Below are positions 17,072 to 27,400 of a stretch of 64,000 nucleotides of DNA, piece by piece. Under the pieces are notes generated by a model that was given only the letters and a program-made list of their open reading frames with translations, was not told the DNA's origin and did not search any database. The stretch is from a virus, in IMG/VR virus record IMGVR_UViG_3300001450_000027, positions 1 to 64,000 of that record. The stretch is one strand, 5' to 3'. The position numbers and the translations under genes are program-made. Each line of letters starts with the position of its first letter. Position 1 is the first letter of the stretch.

Positions 17072-18526
17072 TTACACATCATCAAAATCTTTTATTTTTA
17101 CCTTCGCTGTATCTGCTATGGTAAAACTACCATTGGCGCTTACTGTTATCGGTCCATATAAAATAGAATTGTTATTAGCAGGAACAGTTAATACGTTAGA
17201 AATAATTGTGTTATTGCTTAAAACCATCCCAGATATCGACCCATGTGCAAGTAAGGAGCCGGATGTTTCAATTGATCCTGCTTGCAATGTTGAAGAAGCA
17301 GAAACGGTTGTAGCTGTTATTGCTTCACCGGATACAGAAAGAGTTCCGTTGGTTGCTGTTAGGCCTGTGCCTGCCATGTTACTAACTACATCTGCCCATT
17401 GCTCTCTTTTGGTGGTGCTATCAGAATTTTTCAAAAATGTGATATGGTCATTAGCCAATGTCATGTTGGCGTCAGTCAATTCACTAAGATCTAGAGCAAC
17501 ACCACCAACAGCGTCAACAGACCCACTATAAGACAACCCAATACCTGCAAAGGAACCGGATATACCAAGCTTGTCTGAAGCGATTTTGAGCGCTCCGGAC
17601 ACATTAATGTCAAAATCCCCACCTGTGCCATTAAGTCCGTCACCGGCCATAGCGGCTGCAAAATTGGCGAACGTTACCTTTTTAGTGATAGAGTCGTCTG
17701 CGTCTAAAAAGTAAACAGAATCAGCCCCTATGGCAGGAGAAGCAGCCGCAACACCATCTAGGCGAACTGTGCCTCCAATTTGAAGGTTTGTCGAGGCCGA
17801 CAGGGCACCAGTGATTGCTAAAGAGTTTCCTCCAAAGAAATTTAAATTTCCTGCTCCTGCTATTTCTGTTCCCCCTGCTCCTATCAACACTTTGCTAGCA
17901 CCCTGAGTTCCATAAGCAGTAACAGCAGCGTTATTAGACAGTATGTTAGTAATAGTAGCATATTTGACACCGCTCTCATCAATCCAGACTTTAGAAGATC
18001 CGCCCGGTGAATTTTGGGCTGTGACTCCCGAAGTTGATAGAGTCAAGCCACTAGAGTCAGCAAGACCACCGCCGCTAGCTAGGCCCACTGCGCTTCCGGG
18101 AACACTAGAAAGCCCTGTTCCTGCTCCATAAAATGCTGAACCTGATATATTACCAGAACCAGAAATAGAACTACCTTTAAAATCTAGCGTGGAACCATCG
18201 AATGTCAAGTTGGATTCGACCGTTGCTTCATCTGCATCTTTAAATGTTAACACGCCATTTGCTGTAGAGCCGTCAAAACTAATATTACCGACATTATCAA
18301 GAGTGCTACCATCTCCGTAAAAGAAAGAAGCCGATATGTTGACAGAGGCACTGACATTTCCCAATACTGTTAAATCGTTGGCAACTCTACCAACTGATGC
18401 GGATAACGAAAGAAAGTCTTTACTACCAGTTATTGATTGGCTACTGTGGGTGTCGACCATGTTTTCTATGCTACCAGACGTGTCTCCTTGGAAATTGACG
18501 TTTTTATTAAGAATATTATATGACAT
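17072..18526 (-). CDS. Repetitive fibre-like virion protein B
   Basis: This 484-residue protein begins MSYNILNKNVNFQGDTSGSI. It contains the fibre phrase FYGDGSTLDNVGNISFDG, repeated SGSGNISGSAFYGAG units, and a block near residue 360 (DHITFLKNSDSTTKREQWAD followed by MAGTGL) that reappears in diverged form in protein D. The body is Ser/Gly/Ala/Thr-rich without long charged helices, as expected for a beta-structured trimeric fibre. GAGGA lies before the ATG. No recognised enzymatic domain is present. It is probably a virion fibre, with head or tail attachment unknown. Confidence 0.65.
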   Translation of the reverse strand: MSYNILNKNVNFQGDTSGSIENMVDTHSSQSITGSKDFLSLSASVGRVANDLTVLGNVSASVNISASFFYGDGSTLDNVGNISFDGSTANGVLTFKDADEATVESNLTFDGSTLDFKGSSISGSGNISGSAFYGAGTGLSSVPGSAVGLASGGGLADSSGLTLSTSGVTAQNSPGGSSKVWIDESGVKYATITNILSNNAAVTAYGTQGASKVLIGAGGTEIAGAGNLNFFGGNSLAITGALSASTNLQIGGTVRLDGVAAASPAIGADSVYFLDADDSITKKVTFANFAAAMAGDGLNGTGGDFDINVSGALKIASDKLGISGSFAGIGLSYSGSVDAVGGVALDLSELTDANMTLANDHITFLKNSDSTTKREQWADVVSNMAGTGLTATNGTLSVSGEAITATTVSASSTLQAGSIETSGSLLAHGSISGMVLSNNTIISNVLTVPANNNSILYGPITVSANGSFTIADTAKVKIKDFDDV

Positions 18527-18565
18527 TTAGAATCCTCTTCTTTTGTACATAAGTAGATTTCAAAA

Positions 18566-18600
18566 CGAAAAAGGGCGGGAACCCAAAAGGGAACCCGCCA
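18566..18600 (-). terminator. Rho-independent terminator after fibre gene C
   Basis: The coding strand has the near-perfect stem GGCGGGTTCCC/GGGTTCCCGCC with a TTTT loop, followed by a T-run. Confidence 0.85.
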
Positions 18601-18629
18601 CAAATACATATATGTAAACTATTTTGTGA

Positions 18630-20114
18630 CTAGAATACTTTCCATGTGTTTGTAGTAACATATACCAACATAACAGCAGCATTTGGAGATTCAAGAATAA
18701 TCGAGGTTAAACCATCGATTGTATGAGACCCCTGCTTGTTTATTGTCAGTGTGCTAGAAGAAGAGCAGTTGTTTGGAGCCTTAACATAAACAGTATCGCC
18801 AACGTCAGGAGACGCTGGAAGATTTGCCGCTTCATTTCCGTCAAGATCTGCAAAATAATTGATACCGTTAACAAGGGTGTTGCCATCATCTTTAAGAGCC
18901 ACGTTCATGCTGTTGTCAGCAAGAAACGTTTTGATATCAGAAGCAGGAATTTTCTTCATTACTCCACCATCATCAACAATAATACCGTCAGAATCTGCCA
19001 ACGCAATTGAAGAACCAACAGCGGTTCCCCCGTCAAGAAGATTAAATTCAGCAGCAGTAGCAGAAACCAAAGTTCCTCCTAAGCGTAGACCATCAGAAGA
19101 ACCATTATGACCCTGTATGTTTAAGCCATTTGCAACATGAACACCACCAGCAAGGCTATCATTGATATCCATAATCTGGGTTTCAGATCCTGCAACAAAG
19201 GCAGTAAAACGTATCCCCCCATCTTCAGTACCATCAGTTACATCCTTGGAGAGAACCTCTATCTTTCCATATTTGACCTGCTCATCAGTACCAGCCTTAA
19301 CATTCTGACCAAAAAACTGTAAAGCCCCGAGAACATCATTATCGCTAGCTTCGCCGTCCCCTTGGACCTGAACAATATTTATGATCGGGCCATTGGCGTT
19401 GTTACCACGATTTACCAAAGAAAAAGAAGGCAAAGCAGTGCCAGTTCCTGTCTGTTCAATACGAATACCAGCATCAGGTCGATGATCCATACGGATCTCG
19501 CTATCTGCGCCGAAATGAATAGCAGAATCATCAGACTTCAAGAAGAGGTCATCCCCAACTTCAAGATCGTTTGCAACAGCAACACCACCAGAAATAGTGC
19601 TATTGATGTCTAACAAAGTGGTATTTCCGCTACCACCAACGATTGCATTAAAAAAGAAGGCTCCATCTTCTGTTCCATTTGAAACATCAACAGATTGAAC
19701 TTCAAGTCTAGCATACTGTACTTGTGCATCAGATGAATCGTCACCGTAGAAGTTAAGAAACCCCATGATGTCTCCATCACTTTCACCAGCACCATTATCA
19801 ATAACAAGGTTAAGACCCGGCCCTGAACCAAAATCACCTCTGTTTACCAAAGATAATACAGGTTGCCCGCTAGTTTCAGAACCACCTTCGATTCTAAAGC
19901 CACCGCCTGTTTGTGTGATCCAAGTATCTTGTTCATTACCAAACAAAATCCGTCCACCATCGGCAAGATATAAATCTGCCCATTCTTTTGTAGCACTACC
20001 AAGAGCAGCCCCATCAGCATTCAGAGGTGTGATCCCCCCAGATGACTGGATCGACCCCTCCTGTATAAGGGAACCACTCAAGCGAGCATCCCCTAATTGA
20101 AATTTATAAGCCAT
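18630..20114 (-). CDS. Repetitive fibre-like virion protein C
   Basis: This 494-residue protein starts MAYKFQLGDARLSGSL, nearly the same N-terminal anchor as protein D (MAYKFQLG). It then has GAALGSATKEWADLYLADGG, two copies of a roughly 100-residue module (FGNEQDTWITQ / FGADSEIRMDHR, each followed by LVNRG and a GALQFFG or GFLNFYG strand), and an end domain finishing with IDGLTSIILESPNAAVMLVY. That end domain is shared with proteins D, E and F and resembles a C-terminal trimer cap. AGGAGG lies 11 nt before the ATG, and a strong terminator follows the gene. Confidence 0.7.
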   Translation of the reverse strand: MAYKFQLGDARLSGSLIQEGSIQSSGGITPLNADGAALGSATKEWADLYLADGGRILFGNEQDTWITQTGGGFRIEGGSETSGQPVLSLVNRGDFGSGPGLNLVIDNGAGESDGDIMGFLNFYGDDSSDAQVQYARLEVQSVDVSNGTEDGAFFFNAIVGGSGNTTLLDINSTISGGVAVANDLEVGDDLFLKSDDSAIHFGADSEIRMDHRPDAGIRIEQTGTGTALPSFSLVNRGNNANGPIINIVQVQGDGEASDNDVLGALQFFGQNVKAGTDEQVKYGKIEVLSKDVTDGTEDGGIRFTAFVAGSETQIMDINDSLAGGVHVANGLNIQGHNGSSDGLRLGGTLVSATAAEFNLLDGGTAVGSSIALADSDGIIVDDGGVMKKIPASDIKTFLADNSMNVALKDDGNTLVNGINYFADLDGNEAANLPASPDVGDTVYVKAPNNCSSSSTLTINKQGSHTIDGLTSIILESPNAAVMLVYVTTNTWKVF

Positions 20115-20155
20115 TTAATTTGTCCTCCTATAAAAATTAAAAAAGCATTTATTTT

Positions 20156-20192
20156 AAAAAAAAAGGCGAGCCCCCAACGACAGGGGCCCACC
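20156..20192 (-). terminator. Rho-independent terminator after fibre gene D
   Basis: The coding strand has GGTGGGCCCC, an 8-nt loop, then GGGGCTCGCC (one G-U-type mismatch), followed by nine T residues. Confidence 0.8.
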
Positions 20193-20234
20193 AAATATTA
20201 TTAGAAAATAACTATATCGCAACCAAGGTTGGGA

Positions 20235-22091
20235 TTAGTATACTCTCCAAAGATTGTTAGCTACGTACATAAGGTTAACAGCAGCAAATGGTGATTCAAG
20301 AGTAATAAAATCAACACCATCAACTGTTTGAGAGCCAGCTTTCAGAATCTTAATACCATCAGCATGAACAGCAGCAGGCGCCTTAACATGAACAACTTGC
20401 CCAAGCTCCGGAGAAGCTGGAAGAGTCCAAGTACGAAGAGCAGTAGTATCAGCATTACCGTAGTTGAAACCAACTACTAAAGTTCTATCTGCATCTCCAT
20501 GCGCTGTGATAGCCTGTGCAACAGCACCTTCAAGATCACCGATGAATTTGTTAGCTTTGATATTAGAGAATGATGCACCTTTTTTAATTTGCATTTGGTC
20601 ACCAGCATGGTTCCAAGAAAAGGTCACATCATCAGCTCCCATCTCAATTGTCATACCAGCACCATCAGCAGCAGCAGAGTTAGCAGCGCCTTTGGCAACC
20701 TTAATATTCAAATCTTCTACTTCAAGAGTACTAGTGTTAAGAATAGTGTTGGTTCCGTTAACAGTCAAGTCACCACTAACAATTAAGTCACCAGAAAAAG
20801 TTCTGTTACCAGAGATAGTAGACTTAAGATCAAGACCATCGCCATCAACTTCAAGAGCACCAGCAGATCCTAAACGAAGAGCAGCAGAAATCTGACCGCC
20901 AGAATAACTCATATCCATTGAGTTACTATCAGCAATACTAAGATGCGCTCTTAATTCAGCAACACTCATTTGAGTGAAGGTATAAGCACCATCGTTATAA
21001 GCGATAGAACCTTCAGCTTTACCACCAGTGGTAGCAGCACTGAATTTACTCTTTGCATAAGTTGCAACACGAGACATAGCAGATTTTCTGTTTGTTCCGT
21101 CTGCGCCATCGTCAACGATGAACAAGTCAGCGTCTACAAGAGCAGCACCGATATCAGTTCCGCCGTCCATATCAAGAGCAGCAAGATCAACCTTGTTAGC
21201 AGTTGAGATTTTCAACATTTTGCTATCAGCAATAGAACCAGAAAGCATAGCGTTGGTAATACCAGCAGCTTTTACTCTAAGAGCATCAGAATTGATTTCG
21301 ATTGATGAAGCGTCAACTCCAACAGCAAGAACACCAGCAGAAGCAGCAATACCAGCACCAGCGATAGCGGCAGCGTAATCAGCCATAGATTCTTTTCTAA
21401 CGGCAGTTGCATCATTATCCCAGAAAGCAAAAGAGTCGCTAGCAACAGCAACATCAGCACCAGTCAATCCGCCAAAATCAAGCTTAACATCGTTAGCTTG
21501 AACATCGATACCACCATTAGCGGCACCAACAACAGCAAGAACACCAGCACTGTGAGTTAAACCAGCACCAGCAACAGCAGCTTCAAGACGAATACCAGAT
21601 CCGCCATTAAATTCAAGACCACCAGCGCCGTCAAGAACAACCTGAAGATCTGAAACAGCAGCAGCACCAGTATAAGCGCTCATAGCAAGACCTTTGTTGC
21701 TAGCAACATTAAGAGCATCAAGGTTTGCACCAAGAGCCTTACCAGAAATTGTAGAGTTAGAAAGCTTTCCGTTAGCGATAGAACCAGACAACATAGCATT
21801 GGTGATACCAGACGCTTTAATACGAATAGCAGATGCAGCAGATCCATTGAATGCAGAACCAGCGCTGAATTCGATAGAAGAGTCATCAACGGAAAGAGCA
21901 TCAAGGGCTGTACCAAGAGCTTTTCCAGAAATTGTAGTAGCAGCTAACTTAGCGATTGGGATTTCACCCGCATCGATTTGAGCTACAACATTAGCAGCGG
22001 TCGCATCATCGACGTCAGTTCCGACGATACCATCCTCTGCTTTGAATGAACCAGATGCAATCATTGCACCTAATTGAAATTTATAAGCCAT
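20235..22091 (-). CDS. Repetitive fibre-like virion protein D
   Basis: This 618-residue Ala/Gly/Ser-rich protein starts MAYKFQLGAMIASGSFKAED. Internal repeats include TISGKALG(T/A)xLDAL and AGITNAMLSGSIA (several copies), an AxDSFAFWDNDATAVRKESM block related to one in protein B, and SGDLIVSGDLTVNGTNTILN, a common phage fibre phrase. The C-terminal domain ends VDGVDFITLESPFAAVNLMY, matching the caps of C, E and F. GGAGG lies 8 nt before the ATG. Together with A-C and E-G it forms an array of related structural genes; head versus tail location is not determined by sequence. Confidence 0.7.
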   Translation of the reverse strand: MAYKFQLGAMIASGSFKAEDGIVGTDVDDATAANVVAQIDAGEIPIAKLAATTISGKALGTALDALSVDDSSIEFSAGSAFNGSAASAIRIKASGITNAMLSGSIANGKLSNSTISGKALGANLDALNVASNKGLAMSAYTGAAAVSDLQVVLDGAGGLEFNGGSGIRLEAAVAGAGLTHSAGVLAVVGAANGGIDVQANDVKLDFGGLTGADVAVASDSFAFWDNDATAVRKESMADYAAAIAGAGIAASAGVLAVGVDASSIEINSDALRVKAAGITNAMLSGSIADSKMLKISTANKVDLAALDMDGGTDIGAALVDADLFIVDDGADGTNRKSAMSRVATYAKSKFSAATTGGKAEGSIAYNDGAYTFTQMSVAELRAHLSIADSNSMDMSYSGGQISAALRLGSAGALEVDGDGLDLKSTISGNRTFSGDLIVSGDLTVNGTNTILNTSTLEVEDLNIKVAKGAANSAAADGAGMTIEMGADDVTFSWNHAGDQMQIKKGASFSNIKANKFIGDLEGAVAQAITAHGDADRTLVVGFNYGNADTTALRTWTLPASPELGQVVHVKAPAAVHADGIKILKAGSQTVDGVDFITLESPFAAVNLMYVANNLWRVY

Positions 22092-22137
22092 ATTTTATTC
22101 CTCCAATATAGACTGGGAGCCCGCAGGCACCCGTTTA

Positions 22138-22145
22138 TAAATAGA
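22138..22145 (-). promoter_or_regulatory. Candidate late promoter motif before fibre gene D
   Basis: The coding strand is TATCTATTTATAAACG, 47 nt before the ATG at 22091. It has C instead of A before the CTATTTA core. Confidence 0.35.
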
Positions 22146-22163
22146 TAGAAAAGATCTAATCGA

Positions 22164-23816
22164 TCAATATATGAAGTACTTATTATCTCCATTTGTGTAG
22201 ATATTAACTGACGAATACGGACTTTCTAATGTAATAATTCCGTTTCCATCAATTTGGTCACCATTCGACGCACTTATTACAATATTGTGGGTGTGACAAT
22301 TTCCACCCTCATCCTTAAAAATAAATGTTTGACCGGCTATACAAGCAGTAGCATCTGGTAAAGTCAACTTAACTGAAGCTGTTAAGGTATCGCTCTGCAC
22401 TCCTATCATATAATCTGTTTTTAGAACTTGATAATCCCAAGAAACAACTTTTCGTTTATAAGCCACACCACCATGAAACTGCATTTGGAAAGCTTTCATT
22501 TGAAATATTCTGTTGGGGTCCATCACGATCCCACGATCAAGCAGATGCATATGCCCGATATGGAAGCCCTTTGTAGCGCTACCAGAGCCGAACTTTAAAC
22601 TTCCTTCTGCAACACTTAGTGCCTCTCCACCAAAATAAACAGTGCTACTTGATACATAGAGTGATCTCCATTGTTTAGTTGGGGAACCTAAATCGTACAG
22701 ACTATCGGCACCCGGTAACAACGAGCCCGTCACAGTTAGTCCTTCCCCACTACTACCGCTACCGGATATTTCTGTCCACTTATTAAGTGTTATAGAGTGG
22801 TGTCCACCCACCGGTTCCGAAGTAGATATAGTACAGTGCTCCCCCAGATGCACAGACCCTGTCCCTACATGGATGGAATCCCACCGATTTGTTGGCGAAC
22901 CAAGAGAATAAATAGCAGAGCCAGATGGGTAAATGGAGCCAGTTATTGTCATAGTTCCTGATAAATTTAATGTAGAACCGTCAAACGTAAGGTTGTCAGA
23001 GCCACTAAGGACACCGGAGCCTGAGTGGAACTGTATCGCGTTGCTAGACCCAATTCCAACGTCTGAAACGTTCCCCCATGAACCTCCATTATTTTTGAAT
23101 TGTAAAGCCCCTGAGTTGTCCCTAAACCCATAACCACTACTACCAGTCGTAATCCCCCAGTTTATATATGAACTAGAAGAGAGGATTAAACCCCCCTCGA
23201 TAGAAAAAGGCTTGTTAACAATGATCGTGCCTGAAGCTTCACTAGTTTCGATCTTGCAATTGGGCCCCAGATGCACAGACCCAGTCCCAAGATACAGTTC
23301 GTTCCATCTTCGAGTCGGTGACCCTAAATCATAAATAGCAGAACCAGACGGATAGATTGATCCAGTTATAGCAATCGAGCCAGTTATCCTTAGCTCTGTC
23401 CCAACCAGTGTTACAACAGAGGACCCACTGATTTCCCCTCCACCGGTGTTGAATTGTAGAGAGTTGACGGGGCCCGCACCGGCAGCAGATGAGGTTATCA
23501 CCATATTACCACTGCTGTCTATACCCAAAAAACTTCCAACACCAGCAAGGGTACCAGAAATAGGATTAGATAATTTTATCCCAGATGAAGAAGTCAGAGC
23601 AGGAACAGCTAAGGCACCATTTTGGAAATTAAAACCACTATTTGAATCTAAGGCATAGTCGCCTTCGTGTGTTTTGTAGAATGGAATTAAAGCTACCGCT
23701 TCATTAAAAAGCTCAAACTGCTTTACATTTTCAAGGCCTGCTCCATCTCCAATGAAAGATCCACTAGATATTACACTGGTTGACGAGACACTTCCGCTTA
23801 AGACATTGTAACCCAT
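22164..23816 (-). CDS. Repetitive fibre-like virion protein E
   Basis: This 550-residue protein begins MGYNVLSGSVSSTSVISSGS and contains FIGDGAGLENV, a phrase frequent at fibre N-termini. Three copies of a module are visible: AIYDLGSPTRRWNELYLGTG, AIYSLGSPTNRWDSIHVGTG and SLYDLGSPTKQWRSLYVSS, each followed by a short HLG or YFG strand. The C-terminal 85 residues (YMIGVQSD ... IFKDEGGNCHTHNIVISASNGDQIDG ... YFIY) are homologous to the end of protein F and related to C and D. GGGAGG lies 8 nt before the ATG, and 13 bp separate it from gene F. Confidence 0.7.
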   Translation of the reverse strand: MGYNVLSGSVSSTSVISSGSFIGDGAGLENVKQFELFNEAVALIPFYKTHEGDYALDSNSGFNFQNGALAVPALTSSSGIKLSNPISGTLAGVGSFLGIDSSGNMVITSSAAGAGPVNSLQFNTGGGEISGSSVVTLVGTELRITGSIAITGSIYPSGSAIYDLGSPTRRWNELYLGTGSVHLGPNCKIETSEASGTIIVNKPFSIEGGLILSSSSYINWGITTGSSGYGFRDNSGALQFKNNGGSWGNVSDVGIGSSNAIQFHSGSGVLSGSDNLTFDGSTLNLSGTMTITGSIYPSGSAIYSLGSPTNRWDSIHVGTGSVHLGEHCTISTSEPVGGHHSITLNKWTEISGSGSSGEGLTVTGSLLPGADSLYDLGSPTKQWRSLYVSSSTVYFGGEALSVAEGSLKFGSGSATKGFHIGHMHLLDRGIVMDPNRIFQMKAFQMQFHGGVAYKRKVVSWDYQVLKTDYMIGVQSDTLTASVKLTLPDATACIAGQTFIFKDEGGNCHTHNIVISASNGDQIDGNGIITLESPYSSVNIYTNGDNKYFIY

Positions 23817-23829
23817 TCATGAAGCCTCC

Positions 23830-24438
23830 CTAATAGATGAACCACTTTGACGTGCCGTCACTATAAAGAGTTAACGCGGCACTATCTCCACTTATACAGT
23901 AAGTAGCAGTATGGTCTATTGTTTCTCCACCAGATGCTGATACTGCTATTTCGTTGGCGCTAGATCTAGTCGAACTCCACTCGTCTTTAATAATCAGTAC
24001 CCGCCCAAAACCAGCAGCAGCAGCCGATGGTAATTGTATCGCTACGTATGCACTAGAACTGACACCTATAATCGAATCATAAGCCGCAACTGTATGGGTT
24101 GCTCCGGTAAGTTTGTAATAATGTTGCCTAAGACCACCAGATACAATCGATACTGACCCTGTGAAGACATGAGTGTCTGTAGCGTCATCACCAAAGTTCG
24201 TACCACCACTAGATGAAATTTCAACTTTCGTTGTTTGGATCACATCAAGGGTATGTGCGGATATTGTACCACTTACTATAACAGACCCAGAAACAAACAA
24301 GGTATTAGAGCCAGTCGCAAAAGTAAAAGTATTACTACCACTAAGCTCGCCATTTTCAGTCTTGAGATACTGTATTGACTCTCTAGGTCCTTGACCTGTC
24401 ACTGCTCCTGATAAATATGCCCATCCAAATTCTGCCAT
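23830..24438 (-). CDS. Short fibre-like virion protein F
   Basis: This 202-residue protein combines a short N-terminus (MAEFGWAYLSGAVTGQG, then YLKTENGELSGSNTF and VSGSVIVSGTISAHTLDV) with the cap-like C-terminal domain seen in protein E: SIIGVSSSAYVAIQLPSA, LIIKDEWSS, NEIAVSASGGETIDH and a final SKWFIY. It is therefore essentially a minimal version of the larger fibre proteins, with an anchor plus a cap and almost no shaft. AGGA lies before the ATG. It could serve as a short fibre or as a capping partner. Confidence 0.65.
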   Translation of the reverse strand: MAEFGWAYLSGAVTGQGPRESIQYLKTENGELSGSNTFTFATGSNTLFVSGSVIVSGTISAHTLDVIQTTKVEISSSGGTNFGDDATDTHVFTGSVSIVSGGLRQHYYKLTGATHTVAAYDSIIGVSSSAYVAIQLPSAAAAGFGRVLIIKDEWSSTRSSANEIAVSASGGETIDHTATYCISGDSAALTLYSDGTSKWFIY

Positions 24439-24453
24439 TATTAAATCCTATTA

Positions 24454-27400
24454 TTAGTCGTGTGTCGTGTCAACAAATAGCTGCCAATACCACAATGTTG
24501 CCCTGACTACCCCAGCACTGGGGGTGCCATTTAAAGTTAAACGAAGATGTTGTGCGGTGCCGATTCCAGCAGCCCCACTAAAGTTGTCGTTTGACCCGTG
24601 AACCGCAAATGTAAGAACGTCGTTTTGCTGCTCTAAAACATTATCTCCCAAATCCGAACCGCCAGTGTTACCGACGAGGCCGGGGAAAGTACTTGTTCCA
24701 ATTTTAATAATATGTTTGTTACTATCAATTTGAGTAGTAACCAAAATTGATATTGCTAAAGGAATAGCATTTGCTGGGAAAAAGCCGCTTGAATCTGTAG
24801 TAGTAGCGTCAGTGGCTAGTGTTATAGACACTTCTTTCATTTTTAGTGACCATCCAGCCCCGTTAGCACCATATAGTGCTTTAATAATGTCACCAGTTGA
24901 ATCTTGGTGAACTAGAAGCGGAACAGTACCAGTCGAGCTAGCATGGTCGTTTTTAATATGAACAAGATTATTCACATCGCTACCTGTGTTTCCACTGGCA
25001 TTTACGCTGACAAGTGTTCCATCATCTAAAGCAGTACCAGTACAAGTAATGTCTAAAGCGGTACCGCTTGTTAGAGCATCTGCGCTAAGCTCCAAAGCCT
25101 TACCAGTGGTAACTCCGTCTGCATTTAATTCGACTACAACTCCTGTTGTTTGTTCTGAATCAATTTTAACTGCGCGAGCGGCAGTACCAGCCGTTGCGTT
25201 AAAATCAACATCCAAACCAATGATTGCATTTGAGTCAGAAGCGTTAGAAGTTGACTTTTTGATTCTTACCATGGTGTAATCGTCTGTTGAAGTGCTATCT
25301 GCTTCAATATCTAAAAGTTTTGCACCGTCAAGGTTATTGCTCGAACTTTTAACTTCAACCGACTTGCCAGTTGTCAAAGCATCTGTGCTGATTTCTAATC
25401 CTTTACCAGTAGTCACACTGTCTGCTGTCAACACCATTGCTTTTTTGGTTGTTTGAGATGCAGATACGGTAATCCCGTTAACAGTAGTATCAGCCCCAGA
25501 GGCAAGAGTAATTCCACCAGCGGTAGACGTTATACCAATGGCAGCAGCGTTTGTGCCAGCATCGTTAAGCATTCTAATTGTTTGCGAGGTCCCAGCATCT
25601 GCGTGTAACAAAATACAATCTGCTGCATCTTCGTTTGCAACTACAATTGCTCTACCGCCCTCGGCCCAGAGATCTTTGGAATCATTCCATGAAAGACCTA
25701 TCCCTCCAACGTCTGAGAGAAGTTGTATAGCACCAGCAGCCGCTGCGCCATCAACTGTACTTTGATCTGCTTTAATAATAATCGTTTCGTTAGCTCCACC
25801 GTCAGCTTCAATCTGGATAGCACCAGCAAGATTTGATGTAGTTCGGAGACCGATACCACCAGCCAATGCTGTCAATTGAACTGCTGCGTCAGAGTTGGTA
25901 TCAGTCATTACGCCAGTAAGGCCAGTTGCCGTGATACCAACACCGCCGACATCAGAAACTAATAAGATAGAGGAGTTTTGGTGATCTTCACCAGTTCCTT
26001 GGTTAGAGTGAATTACGATTGTTTCGTTAACTCCGCCATCTGCTTCAAGTCTTATAGCGTTATCGCCATTAAAAGCAGAGCCCAAGCCAACCCCACCAAC
26101 GTCAGATACTAGCGCGATTGAGGCATTTACGACATTGGCAATATCTGCGGTTGCAACACCGGTTCCCTGATTGGAGCGAATTTGAATTGTCTCATTCGCA
26201 CCACCATTAGCTTCAAGGGCAATAGCGTTGTCAGCGTTGATTCCAGAATAAAGACCTATACCACCAGCATCAGAAATTAGATTGATTGATGCGTCTGTCG
26301 ATCCAGCCTTTGCGTTTACACCAGTTCCCTGATCTGAGTGGATTGAAATCGTTTCATTAGCTCCACCATCAGCTTCGATCTGAATAGCCCCTTCTAAGTT
26401 TGCGGTTGATCTGATACCAACACCACCAGCAGCAGCATGCATCTGAATGGCTGCATCGGAATTTCCGTCAGTCATTACACCCGTCAACCCAGTGGCTGTA
26501 AGGCAAATACCACCCACATCTGATACTAACTCAACTGAGGCATTTGCATTACCTTCACCAGTTCCCTGATCTGAATGAATTACGATTGTTTCGTCAGTAC
26601 CAGCGTTCGCTCTTAAATAAATTGAATTAGTGACATTGTGGGCACTTGTAAGAAGAAGTTGACCACCATCGATGGATACATCCTTGGCGTCATTACCAAC
26701 AATTGCGATACCACCATCATCAGACTGAACCACGATTGAAGCACTTTCTCCTTCGCCCGTTCCTTGATCGGAATGAATATTAATTGTTTCGGATGAGCCG
26801 CCATTTGCTCTTAAATAAATTGCGTTCGCGGCATCCTCTGTAGCTGTAAGGTTAATTGAAGCTGCTGAAGATATATCAATATCCTCTCCTGCTGCATTCC
26901 CCGTTGCTGTAATATCAATTCCACCAGCAGAAGTGCTAATCTGTAAAGCGTCTGCACCTGTACCAGTTGAGGATAGGATCAGGCTTGAGTCTGTGGCACC
27001 TGCTAAAGAAATAGTAAAGTCCTCAGCGGCGCCGTCTGTTGTAGATGTTATGTTTGCTGCGATCCCTGCCGAGTCAATAGACAAACCAACAGAATCAATG
27101 GTGACCAACCCAGAAGCATCAATATCAAGAGTTGAAGAATCAATGTCGAGTGCGACATCAGAGTCGCCACCAATTGTAATTGCTGAGCCGTCTATTGTTA
27201 CCGCTCCCGCAGCATCAATATCAAAAGCCCCATCTACAACAAAACCAACATTCGCAGCGGTTCCACCTGCATCGACAGTTGTCACTGTGAGTGTTCCATT
27301 CGCCCCGGCAGCAATTGTTGCTGTATCGCCAGAAGAAGGAGTCATCACAATCGAATCATCAGTTATAACTGTTGATCCAACTGTTACACCAGCATCACAT

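Noticed and set aside
22105-22130. Imperfect hairpin GGGTGCC/GGCTCCC before gene D
   Set aside because: Central mismatch and no T-run, so it is not called a terminator.
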